Shown here: positions 47,222 through 56,301 of the stretch, one piece after another
How the letters are laid out: each line of letters opens with the position of its first letter
Position numbering within the stretch: the first letter of the stretch is position 1
Assembly (NCBI GenBank): GCA_039654915.1
Contig: CM077599.1
Span: 1,738,501 to 1,802,500 of the forward strand
Length of the DNA stretch: 64,000 nt
DNA from: Aquilaria yunnanensis
Taxonomy: Eukaryota; Streptophyta; Magnoliopsida; Malvales; Thymelaeaceae
Direction of reading: 5' to 3'
Program-made: the position numbers and the translations under genes
Notes under the pieces: generated by a model
Databases searched by the model: none
The model's input: the letters and a program-made list of their open reading frames with translations, nothing else
What the model was told of the DNA's origin: nothing

Positions 47222-47770
47222 ATGGATTCTACTCTTTCTGTACTGCGAAAATACTTTCCTTCCCTCCCACTAAAAGTCCTTAAAAAGATCTACCTTGCTA
47301 GATGTGAAAGAATCAGAGTTTTTACACGCAAAGGCATTCCCGACAATGTGCAGTGGATAATTGAAGCTAAGGTCCGTTTGGCGGGTGAAGTTCCAGATGC
47401 ATTTATGCCCCGCATGCCCGGTTTAGGTAAAAGCCGTTATGCCAAAAGGCGAAGAGCAAAGAGACTAGGCGTGTGTTATAAATGTGGGCGATGGAATTGT
47501 AATACTAAATGTCGCTCTTTAGGATACATCTCCATAAATCGTGAAGATAAAAGAAAATTCATTAAGAATGGCCTGCGTAAGGAGTCTCTGAAAGATATCC
47601 GAGAGACTCTTGAAACGCATTCTTGTGGAAAAGTGCAAGGTGAAATTATCGGTTTATGGAGGACTTACCATAAAGAACGAAACCGTTACAGTCTTGGGAA
47701 TGTGATTTTAAACGACCCCGTTTGTCAGTTTGTAAGAAAACTAGATGGGAAGCAAATCCCCGACTTATAG
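47222..47770 (+). CDS. Cargo C4 zinc-finger protein, copy 2
   Basis: 182 aa, collinear with copy 1 along its whole length. It has LRKYFPSLPLKVLKKIY, EAKVRLAGEVPDAF, the basic run GKSRYAKRRRAKRL, and the finger C85-C88-C93-C97 with GRWN between the Cys pairs. FIKNGLRKESLKDI, ETHSCG and LNDPVC follow. Differences from copy 1 are spread through the protein while the Cys, basic and aromatic positions hold. That suggests selection on the protein, not a very recent duplication. The duplicated unit includes the leader: 47100-47221 can be aligned with the leader of copy 3. No introns, no breaks. Confidence 0.8.
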   Translation: MDSTLSVLRKYFPSLPLKVLKKIYLARCERIRVFTRKGIPDNVQWIIEAKVRLAGEVPDAFMPRMPGLGKSRYAKRRRAKRLGVCYKCGRWNCNTKCRSLGYISINREDKRKFIKNGLRKESLKDIRETLETHSCGKVQGEIIGLWRTYHKERNRYSLGNVILNDPVCQFVRKLDGKQIPDL

Positions 47771-47919
47771 AAGGCATTGAAGCCATTACTGGACATGAAT
47801 TAGTGGAAGATGAGAGCCACAGTCATGATTGCTGTACATATAAGCTGTCATTTGTCTTTTCTTTTGGCAATAATGTACTTACTTCCGTAAGTGTAATAAA
47901 CGCATTATCCTTTCATCAC

Positions 47920-47925
47920 TATAAA
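47920..47925 (+). promoter_or_regulatory. TATA box before cargo copy 3
   Basis: TATAAA in the same TCATCACTATAAATGCGTG block as before copy 2, 110 bp upstream of the homologous start codon at 48035. Confidence 0.5.
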
Positions 47926-48034
47926 TGCGTGTTCTTCCTTCTGGATACGGTACTCCATAACTCCCAAATTCAGTTATTTCCATTTCCTACAATCACTAAT
48001 TTCTTTCTTTTTCTCTTAAATGCCTCATTCATCA

Positions 48035-48583
48035 ATGGAGCCTTCTCTTTCCGCTCTACGAAAATATTTCCCTTCTTTCCCAATAAATGTTCTTAAAAAG
48101 GTTTATCAAGCTAGATGTGAACGATTCCGACTATTTATGCACAAAGGCATTCCTGATAATGTGCGATGGCTAATTGAAGCTAAAGTTCGTTCGGCTGGTG
48201 AAGTTCCAGATGCGTTCTTTCCCCGTATGCCCGGCTTTGGTAAAAGCGTTTATGCCAAAAAGAGAAGAGCAAAGAGGCTAGGCGTCTGTCACAATTGTGG
48301 ATGGTGGATTTGCGGCAATAAATGTCGTTCTCCAGGAGTGATCACCAGAAATCGTAATGATAGAATAAAATTCATCAAGAATGGCTTGCGTAAGGAATCT
48401 CTGGAAGATATCCGAGAGGTTCTTGAAGCGCATTCTTGCGGAATAGTGCAATTTGAGGTTGTTGGATTATGGATAATTCTCCAAAAAGAACGAGAACGTT
48501 ACAGTCTTGGGAATCTGACCCTAAACGACCCTGTTTGCCAGTTTGTGAAAAAGCTAGATGAGATGCAAATCACTGATTCATAG
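48035..48583 (+). CDS. Cargo C4 zinc-finger protein, copy 3
   Basis: 182 aa from the Met that aligns with the starts of the other copies (MEPSLSALRKYF). An in-frame Met at 48020 would add five residues. The basic block GKSVYAKKRRAKRL and the four finger cysteines (85, 88, 93, 97) are kept, although the inter-cysteine residues change to GWWI and the last pair is CGNKC. The C-terminal motifs FIKNGLRKESLEDI, AHSCG and LNDPVC remain. The frame is intact. A run of degenerate repeats follows it, derived from the copy 1-3 intergenic sequence, and then the LOG-like gene. Confidence 0.8.
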   Translation: MEPSLSALRKYFPSFPINVLKKVYQARCERFRLFMHKGIPDNVRWLIEAKVRSAGEVPDAFFPRMPGFGKSVYAKKRRAKRLGVCHNCGWWICGNKCRSPGVITRNRNDRIKFIKNGLRKESLEDIREVLEAHSCGIVQFEVVGLWIILQKERERYSLGNLTLNDPVCQFVKKLDEMQITDS

Positions 48584-48599
48584 AAAGCATTGAAGCCGT

Positions 48600-49020
48600 T
48601 ACTGGACGCAAAGCCAGTAGAAGACGGAACAAGGTCACGATTACTGTACGTGCTAGCTGTCGCTTTTGAAATTTTCCTCCTCTTTCAGCAATAATGTATC
48701 CACTCTTGACATAAGCCATAGTCACGATACTGTACATGCTAGCTGACGCTTTTGAAATTTTCCTCCCATAATGTACCCACTCCTGACATGAGCTATAATT
48801 ATGACTACTGTATATACCTGCCACTTTTGAAATTTTCCTTCTCATCCGACAATCATGTACCTACTCCTGACATAAGCTACAGTCGCGACTACTGTACATG
48901 CTAGCAGCTATTTTGAAAATTTTCCTCCTCTTTTAACGATAGTGTACCCATACCTGACCAGAGTCATACCCGTGACTACTATGAATAGCTGGCAATAATG
49001 TATCCATTCTTGAAAAAATA
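48600..49020 (+). repeat. Degenerate ~85 bp tandem repeats downstream of copy 3
   Basis: About five units carry variants of CGATTACTGTACATGCTAGCT, then TTTTGAAATTTTCCTCC and AATGTACCCACTCCTGACAT, at roughly 80-90 bp spacing (near 48636, 48724, 48803, 48888, 48973). Single versions of the same sequence follow copies 1 and 2, so the array grew from that intergenic spacer. Confidence 0.7.
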
Positions 49021-49046
49021 AAATTATTGCCTTATCTCTTCATCTC

Positions 49047-49057
49047 TATAAATATAT
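49047..49057 (+). promoter_or_regulatory. TATA box before the LOG-like gene
   Basis: TATAAATATAT after a pyrimidine-rich stretch. It is 40 bp upstream of the first (decoy) ATG at 49087 and 104 bp upstream of the ATG that opens the long frame. Confidence 0.5.
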
Positions 49058-49076
49058 CCTCTTTTCTCACAAGGGT

Positions 49077-49204
49077 AAGGATAGGAATGGAGAAAACCCC
49101 AACTCGTAAATCCCGAAGTATTTGTGTATTTTCTGGGGCTAAGGATAGGAATGGAGAAAACCCCAACTCGTAAATCCCGAAGTATTTGTGTATTTTCTGG
49201 GGCT
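49077..49204 (+). repeat. 64 bp tandem duplication over the LOG-like start
   Basis: 49077-49140 and 49141-49204 are exact copies beginning AAGGATAGGAATGGAG. As 64 is not a multiple of three, the ATG in the first copy (49087) opens a frame that reads the same first 18 residues, then shifts and stops after 28 codons. The ATG in the second copy (49151) opens the full protein. Confidence 0.95.
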
Positions 49205-49780
49205 TTTCCTGGAAAAGATGAAGAGTATTTAAAAGCAGCCAACCATTTGGGTAGAGTATTAGCTGAGCGAAAAATACATTTAGTTTATGGAGGAGGTAGT
49301 GTCGGATTAATGGGAGGTGTAGCATCCGCAGCATCTCTAGGAGGAAGTCAAGTTCTGGGCATTATCCCTGGACCTCTGAAATTTATTTCTGGGGGCACGA
49401 TTGGAGAAGAATTAGTGGTTAAAAATTTACAAGAGCGTGTGTTACAAATGCTTTTAAACGCTGATGCTTTTATCGCTCTACCAGGTGGTTTTGGCACATT
49501 GGGAGAAGTCTTTCAAATTGCTTCCATGGCCCAACTTAATTTGCATAAGAAACCCATTGGGCTTTTAAATGTTAACAATTTCTTTACAGGTCTGATAGCT
49601 TTTATGGATTATGCTATGCAGAAGAATTTCATATCAAGAGTAGCACGGCGAATCATAATATCCGCAACAACTGCTGAAGAATTGCTAGATAAAATACAAG
49701 CTTTTGTTCCTGAACCAGATCCAACAATGATTCAGATAGACTGGACACGACAGTCTTTTCCAACCAGTTCACTCCCATAA
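49151..49780 (+). CDS. LOG-like cytokinin riboside 5'-monophosphate phosphoribohydrolase
   Basis: 209 aa, the usual length for plant LOG proteins. LOG enzymes remove ribose 5'-phosphate from cytokinin nucleotides, giving active free cytokinin in one step in the cytosol. Visible landmarks are ICVFSGA near the N terminus, the nucleotide-binding YGGGSVGLMG (46-55), R96 in LQERV where LOGs have MHxRK, and the family signature PGGFGTLGE (111-119; PGGxGTxxE). GLLNV follows. The catalytic Arg and Glu are kept, but the Lys after Arg is Val and MH is LQ, so activity is likely but unproven. Host LOG genes have several introns; this copy has none, as expected for capture through RNA. It starts at the second ATG because of the 64 bp duplication. 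It lies inside the retrotransposon. Confidence 0.88.
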   Translation: MEKTPTRKSRSICVFSGAFPGKDEEYLKAANHLGRVLAERKIHLVYGGGSVGLMGGVASAASLGGSQVLGIIPGPLKFISGGTIGEELVVKNLQERVLQMLLNADAFIALPGGFGTLGEVFQIASMAQLNLHKKPIGLLNVNNFFTGLIAFMDYAMQKNFISRVARRIIISATTAEELLDKIQAFVPEPDPTMIQIDWTRQSFPTSSLP

Positions 49781-50319
49781 TGGTCCTCTACTCACCCTGT
49801 TGAAGTATTGTGGAAGAAGAAGTGATCCGATCCGTTTTGCTTGTCCTTTAGTTTTATTATCAGCATTTTCTTTCGTGTTTTAGTTTTTCTTTCAGGGAAT
49901 TTCCTTTTTTTATCTTATAAGATAGTTTCGTCCATGCTGATATTAAAACCATAGGACAATGCCTTTAGGTTGGAATGGCTGAGTAAAGAGTAATTTTTAT
50001 TGCTCTTGAGACGCATCCTATTAGGTCTACTAGGCATAACATTTTAGGATAGTTAAGCTTCAACCTTATTTGGATGACATATCTCTCAAGCGAATCTATA
50101 TTTACTAAAGAAAATATTAGATGAACCTTGGATATTGATTCCAAACATCCGTTCCCTTTACATAATTTGTTAGCGATATTGTCATCATCAAGATTCACTC
50201 ATTTTATCGAAGTCTAAAATTTCGCACTCGCCTATTATGCAAATTCACACTTTCGAAGAAAATTATTCCAATTCTAATTGCTTTCATATAAATTTCGCTC
50301 GAGGTTCAAGGAGATTTCC
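49781..50319 (+). other. Retroelement spacer after the LOG-like gene
   Basis: No gene. Its last ~60 bp (GAGGTTCAAGGAGATTTCCT) looks like a worn unit of the satellite that follows. Confidence 0.5.
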
Positions 50320-51420
50320 TTAACCTCATTCCATCAATTTTCCTTCAAACGATAGGAGAGTTCCTATCGTCGAGGTTCTAAGGTAGGGCCCTTAATCTCA
50401 AAATCATCAATTTTCATTCAAACGATAGGAGAGTTCCTATCGTCGAGGTTCTAAGGTAGGACCCTTAACCTCATTCAAACAATTTTTCTTCAAACGATAG
50501 GAGAGTTCCTATCGTCGAGGTTCTAAGGTAGGACCCTTAACCTCAAAATCATCAATTTTCCTTCAAACGATAGGAGAGTTCCTATCGTCGAGGTTCTAAG
50601 GTAGGACCCTTAACCTCAAAACAATCAATTTTACTTCAAACGATAGGAGAGTTCCTATCGTCGAGGTTCTAAGGTAGGACCCTTAACCTCATTCAAACAA
50701 TTTTCCTTCAAACGATAGGAGAGTTCCTATCGTCGAGGTTCTAAGGTAGGGCCCTTAATCTCAAAATCATCAATTTTCATTCAAACGATAGGAGAGTTCC
50801 TATCGTCGAGGTTCTAAGGTAGGACCCTTAACCTCATTCAAACAATTTTTCTTCAAACGATAGGAGAGTTCCTATCGTCGAGGTTCTAAGGTAGGACCCT
50901 TAACCTCAAAATCATCAATTTTCCTTCAAACGATAGGAGAGTTCCTATCGTCGAGGTTCTAAGGTAGGACCCTTAACCTCAAAACAATCAATTTTACTTC
51001 AAACGATAGGAGAGTTCCTATCGTCGAGGTTCTAAGGTAGGACCCTTAACCTCATTCAAACAATTTTCCTTCAAACGATAGAAGAGTTCCTATCGTCGAG
51101 GTTCTAAGGTAGGACCCTTAACCTCAAAACAACAATTTTCCTTCAAACGATAGGAGAGTTCCTATCGTCGAGGTTCTAAGGTAGGACCCTTAACCTCAAA
51201 ACAATCAATTTTACTTCAAACGATAGGAGAGTTCCTATCGTCGAGGTTCTAAGGTAGGACCCTTAACCTCAAAACAACAATTTTCCTTCAAACGATAGGA
51301 GAGTTCCTATCGTCGAGGTTCTAAGGTAGGACCCTTAACCTCAAAATCATCAAATTTTCCCTTCAACGATAGAAGAGTTCTTATCGCAGAGGCTCTAAAA
51401 AAATTTTCCTTAACCACATA
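50320..51420 (+). repeat. Fifteen 72-73 bp hairpin repeats
   Basis: Units are spaced 72-73 bp (GATAG at 50351, 50424, 50496, 50569, 50642, 50714, 50787, 50859, 50932, 51005, 51077, 51149, 51222, 51294, 51368). Each holds CGATAGGA-GAGT-TCCTATCG, a perfect 8 bp stem with a 4-base loop, followed by GAGGTTCTAAGGTAGG and CCCTTAACCTC. Five-unit blocks repeat at 363 bp (50351 with 50714, 50642 with 51005), so there is higher-order amplification. Units 11 and 15 carry a G to A change in the stem region, and unit 15 is otherwise worn. There are no unique spacers, so it is not a CRISPR array. Confidence 0.95.
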
Positions 51421-51509
51421 GTTTAGGCGGCGAGAAGGTTCTCAATGGCTAGCTAAGACGGACGAAATTTGGTAACTACTTTGCATACATCATGTCCCAT
51501 GAAGCATGC

Positions 51510-51518
51510 AAAGGGGGG
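51510..51518 (+). other. Polypurine tract
   Basis: AAAGGGGGG followed by CAGC directly abuts the 3' LTR. It is the expected plus-strand primer of reverse transcription. Confidence 0.85.
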
Positions 51519-51522
51519 CAGC

Positions 51523-54500
51523 TGTTGACACCCAATTTCGTCCGGCCTTTTTTTAAAAAAAAATTTTAAAAAAAAACTAATTAAAAAAATTATTATTATT
51601 ATTATTATTGCTAAAAAATTTTAATTATGTTAATTAGTTTAAAATATATTTTTATTTTGAGAAGATTTGATTTAAAATAATATATGTGCGAATATGTATG
51701 TGTTTGGAATAAAAATAAAATTTCAGAAAAAAATGACAAAAAAATTAAAAGTTTGAGGTAAAAATGACAAAATTGAGAAGTTTCGGACAAAATTGACAAA
51801 TTCTGAAAGTTTCAGGAGCTTTGGGTAATTTTTCGCGTCAATTTTGGGCCTAAACGGACGTTTCTAGCCCAAATTGACAGAAAACGTTAAAATTGTCAAA
51901 ATCAGAAGCTTCTGAGCTTATCCAGAGCTGGAGTAACGTAAAGGACTGAAACTGTCATTTTACCAATTTAAAAGATAAGTTTGATATTTTTTATTAATTT
52001 ATCCGTCCACAGTTCAGCTAAGCTCCTTCTATAAATACCCCCCCAAATTCAGTGCTGAACACATAGAAAATCAGAGAAAAAAGTTCAGAACTCCGTTTTA
52101 GAAAAAGAGAAAATAGAAGCCTTAGTCCTAGGCTCTCCTCCCTCTGCCAAAACAGTCCCAAAATTATTTTTTCTTACGTTTCGACTACCTTCTTCCTCCG
52201 TTTTCTCTTTCTTTCTTTTTCTGTCGCCGTCCTATCCCGCTGCCGTCGCCCTGCCGCCGCCGTCTCGCCGTTGCCCTCGTTCCTACGCCGTCGCCGTCAC
52301 CATCACCGCCGCGCCCAGCAGTCCTGCCGTCTCGCGCCGCCGCACCCAGCCGTCCTGCCGCCGTCGCCCCGCTCCCTCGCCGCCGTCGTCCCGGCCGCCG
52401 TTACCCTCGCCGCAGTCGCCCCGCGCCCTCGTCGCCGTTGCCCGGCCGCCCTGCGCCCTTGCCGCCTCCGCCTGCCCAGCCCCGTCACCCCCCCCCTCCT
52501 CCCTCGCGTCGCCTCTGATTCTTTCTCCAGATTCAATTTTAATTTTTAAGGGTAAAACCTCCTTTCAGTCCTTCATCTTTTCAATTTCTTTCTATTAGGT
52601 CACTAACCTTTTTATTTTGTCTTTGCAGAAAATTAATTAACTAACTCATTTATTTTTTTTACTTGTTTATTTATTTGTTTATTATTGTTATTATTACTAA
52701 CCTTTTTTTTTGTTATTAGCAACTAACAACTAACTTGCTAATTTTTACTAACCTTTATTTTTATTGTTGTTAATAATTAATTAAATTGTCTAACTTTTAT
52801 TTTTGTTGTAATTAATTAACTTAATTAAACTTGGCTAACTTTTATTTATTGTTGTTAATTAATTAACTTAATTAAACTTGGCTAACTTTTATTTATTGTT
52901 GTTAATTAATTAACTTAATTAAACTTGGCTAACTTTTATTTATTGTTGTTAATTAATTAACTTAATTAAACTTGGCTAACTTTTATTTATTGTTGTTAAT
53001 TAATTAACTTAATTAAACATGGCTAAATTTTATTATTGTTGATAATTAATTAACTTAATTAAACTTGGCTAATTTTTATTATTGTTGATAATTAATTAAC
53101 TTAATTAAACTTGGCTAATTTTTATTATTGTTGTTAATTAATTAACTTTTATAATTGTTGCTAACATTTATTATTTTTTTAAGTGGATGGCCAAAAAGCC
53201 CCACTTTATTAATTTTTCTTTATATGATTTAATTTATTTAATTAACCTTTTACCCATAAATAAAAAAAAACTAAAAGAAGATTATTTTGTAATTAATTAT
53301 TAAGGCTAATAAAAATTTAAAAGCCAATTATTTTATTTTTATTTTGGAATACATGTTTTATTATAACAAAGTTAACTTTTTGTTAAAATTAATAAATAAA
53401 CATGATTAAATCAATTCTTTTTAAATATTTTTTTTAAAATTCAAGAAAAATCCAATAAAATTATAAATAAAATTAATAACTAATTAAATAGTTAAAATCT
53501 AATAAAAATTAAAACTCCATGACCAAATGATCCGTCAGGATCCATGGCTTGGAATCATTTTTAAATAAAGTATATAATAATTTATTTTCTTTATTAAAAA
53601 TAAAAACTTTGGACTAATATATTAATAATTAAAATAATAAAATATAACTTTTTAATTTTCTCTTTTAATAAAAAGAATGAAAAGAATAAAAATTTTGGGT
53701 TAATATTTTATTCAGTAATATTTTACTTATTAAAAGATATAACTTTTTGTTTCCTTTATAAAAATCTTAATCAAATAATTTCAAAATAATACAAAATAAA
53801 ACAAAAATAATTGAATTTTCTCTTAAATTTTTTTGACTTATTGATTAGATATATTTTCAGAAATATAAATTAAAATTAAAAAAAAAAAAAATCTTTCATC
53901 AAAAAAAGAAGAATATAAAAAAAATAAAAATATCAAGACTTTTGTTTTAAAATACATATAAGTTTTCGGTTAAATAATCTTTTATTCCAAAATAAATTAA
54001 ATAAATATCAAAACTTTTCTTCTTTTGTTTAAAATATACATATAAATTTTTGATTCTCTTAATAAAACAATTACTTTTGGTTAATCTTTTATAAAAAAAA
54101 AAATAATAATAAAAAAATAATAAAATAATAAAAAAAATAAAAAAAATTTTAGTTCATGGTATATTGGCTGGAAACTGTCTCGTGCCCGCTTTTGAGCTGC
54201 TTCACCTGGTGAAGAGGGTCTGGCTGAGTAACAACGCCCCGTACCATGATCAAAATTTTTATTTTTTAAACTCTTTAATTCCTTTAAATTAACTTCTTAT
54301 TAAATAAAAATTAATAATTTTTTCAATTCTTTTATAAATTGAGTAATTCTTTAAATAATAAATATCCTTCATTAAACAAGAAAAATCAGATAAAAATAAA
54401 AGAAAGAAATAAAAGATAATAAAAGAAAGAAATAAAAGATAAAAAAAGAAAGAAATAAAAGAAAAGATAAGAAAAATAAAAGAAAAGATAAAGAAAGATA

Positions 54501-55218
54501 AAAGAAAAAAAAAAAAAAAAAAGAAAGATAAGATAAAGATAAAGAAAGATAAAAGAAAGAAAATTAAAAAAAAGAAAGTAAAAATAAATTAAAAAAAAAA
54601 GAAAAAGAAAGAAAGAAAAAAAAAAGATAAATTTTTAATTTGTATTAAAAATCATTCATGAACAAAATTATCATTTAAAAATTAATTTCATGATAATAAG
54701 AATTAAATAATTACGATAAATTAAATCAATTTCCATATCCGGATGATCCGGCAGGATCTACGGTTTGGAAAATATTAAACTTTTTTTAAAAAAATAAATA
54801 AATTAAATAAAAAGATAAAAATCCATATTTTTACAATATGGATAAAATTGTTTAAAATTTCACCAAAATTCCGTGTCCAAATGACTCGGCAGAGTCCATG
54901 GTTCGGAATCAAAATCTTCCGTGTCCAAATGACTCGGCAGAGTCCATGGTTCGGAAGTATAAAATTTTACCCGAATTAATTACCAAAATCCACATTTTTG
55001 ACTAATTCAGTTAAAATATCTAAATTAACTGAAAATTTTTAAAAGCAAAGTAAAACAAAATTAAAATCAACTAAGGTGCCAATTTTGGGCGCTATAACAA
55101 TATTGTTTTAGCGTAACCGTACTCCCGATTCCCGAACTCTCGCAGACCAATTTTAAGGTAACCAATCGACCTAAGTAAACCGATTGGTGGCGACTCCAGA
55201 AAACCCGACGTTGCCACA
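51523..55218 (+). repeat. 3' LTR (3,696 bp)
   Basis: Same content and length as the 5' LTR, including TATA (52030), the GC-rich block, the 47 bp repeat and the four 38 bp motifs. It is followed directly by the target copy TCCTG (55219-55223). Confidence 0.97.
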
Positions 55219-55274
55219 TCCTGACTATTATATTTGTTTCTTTCTAGTTTGCTGGTGATTTGCATCACTTTTTA

Positions 55275-56293
55275 TTTGGGGTATTCATGGTGTGGGTTAA
55301 TACAGTTTAGAGCTAAACCCATAATCACACCGCATAATAAACGGTTTTACAATTTATAAATTATAACCACATAGCTTTATATACAATTTTTTTTAAAAAA
55401 AAAACGCATTGCATAAATGTGATTCTGTTGCAATTTTGTTGAAGTTTTTTTAAGTCACAAATCTATTATACTAAATCAAAATGATTAATATAAGCACATA
55501 ATATAGACAACAAAAATAAAAATACAATCAATTTCATAAAATCAACACATATAATAAATACAAATCTCAAATGAGCCAAATTTATTATCCTAAACCTTAC
55601 ACACGTAATAAAACTCATTATATGTTTTCCATTACTAAAATACATAAATAAGAAACTCTTTATCTGCAATATTACATCACCATATGCCGGCAAATCAAAA
55701 GCTCCTTCCTTAAACTTCAATGCATACACAATAACGTCAAAAATATTATCCACAACCAAACATAACAACATCAATATATTATATTTGAATGAATTAAGAA
55801 AAGAAAAGTAAAAAAAAAATGCATCCTTACATAGAATAATAAGACAATAATAACATTTCGGTTACCATTAGCATTAGGAGGAAAATGGGGACTTAGGTGG
55901 TTTCATAGAAAACTCTATGAGTGTACAAAATAAATGATACCAATAAAATATTTATAACTATCAATATGAATTGGGTCTTCTTTTAAGTATTAGACTTTAC
56001 TTTTGGGTTTAAGAAATTAGTTTTAAATGATAAAATTAGAGATCAAAAGGGAGAGAGAATTAACCAATTAAGTATATAGTTTTAATCTATATTATATTAG
56101 ACTTCTTCTATCGGGCCAGTGCGGTTTTTACTGGTTATAACCTTCAAAAACCATAATTGCACTATATGATATTCGGTTTTATGATTTATAAGCCCGAACC
56201 ATAATTGAAACAACATAAAACTACATACCGTCAGTTTGATGTGAATCAATTTATGCAATTTTACAAAGTTGATTGGATTCCGTGCATACCTCT
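55275..56293. mobile_element. Possible hAT-type non-autonomous element
   Basis: The left end GGGGTATTCATGGTGTGG and the reversed right end AGAGGTATGCACGGAATCC resemble the GTGTTCATGGTTCGG-type termini of plant hAT MITEs. AAACCATAATTG/CGGTTTT stretches lie inside. Flanking 8-mers ACTTTTTA (55267-55274) and ACTTTTTT (56294-56301) match at 7 of 8. There is no transposase. Confidence 0.4.
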
Positions 56294-56301
56294 ACTTTTT
56301 T

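Larger units (their letters stand above)
31889..55218 (+). mobile_element. Complete Ogre/Tat-like Ty3-gypsy retrotransposon with extra genes
   Basis: The 23,330 bp element starts TGTTGACACCC and ends GTTGCCACA, and is flanked by the 5 bp duplication TCCTG (31884-31888 and 55219-55223). The order is 5' LTR, primer binding site, ORF1 of unknown function, Gag-protease, a 199 bp intron, RT-RNase H-archaeal-like RNase H-integrase, four cargo genes, a hairpin satellite, a polypurine tract and the 3' LTR. An extra ORF before gag, a second RNase H, an intron between protease and RT, and great length are the known marks of the Ogre branch of the Tat lineage. All main frames are open and the LTRs are almost identical, so the insertion is recent and possibly still competent. 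The cargo between pol and the 3' LTR is unusual: three C4 zinc-finger genes and a LOG-like gene. Confidence 0.96.

Noticed and set aside
46384..48583. The C4 ORFs as duplicated Gag zinc knuckles
   Set aside because: They lack the His ligand of CCHC/CHHC knuckles and have a different domain layout; Gag has its own two knuckles.
49124..49150. Start of the LOG-like protein upstream of 49151
   Set aside because: This would need GTG initiation; the first ATG in frame is 49151, which also gives the normal family N terminus.
50320..51420. CRISPR-like regularly spaced repeats
   Set aside because: Units are contiguous, whole-length 72-73 bp repeats without unique spacers, in a plant retroelement. 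It is a tandem satellite.
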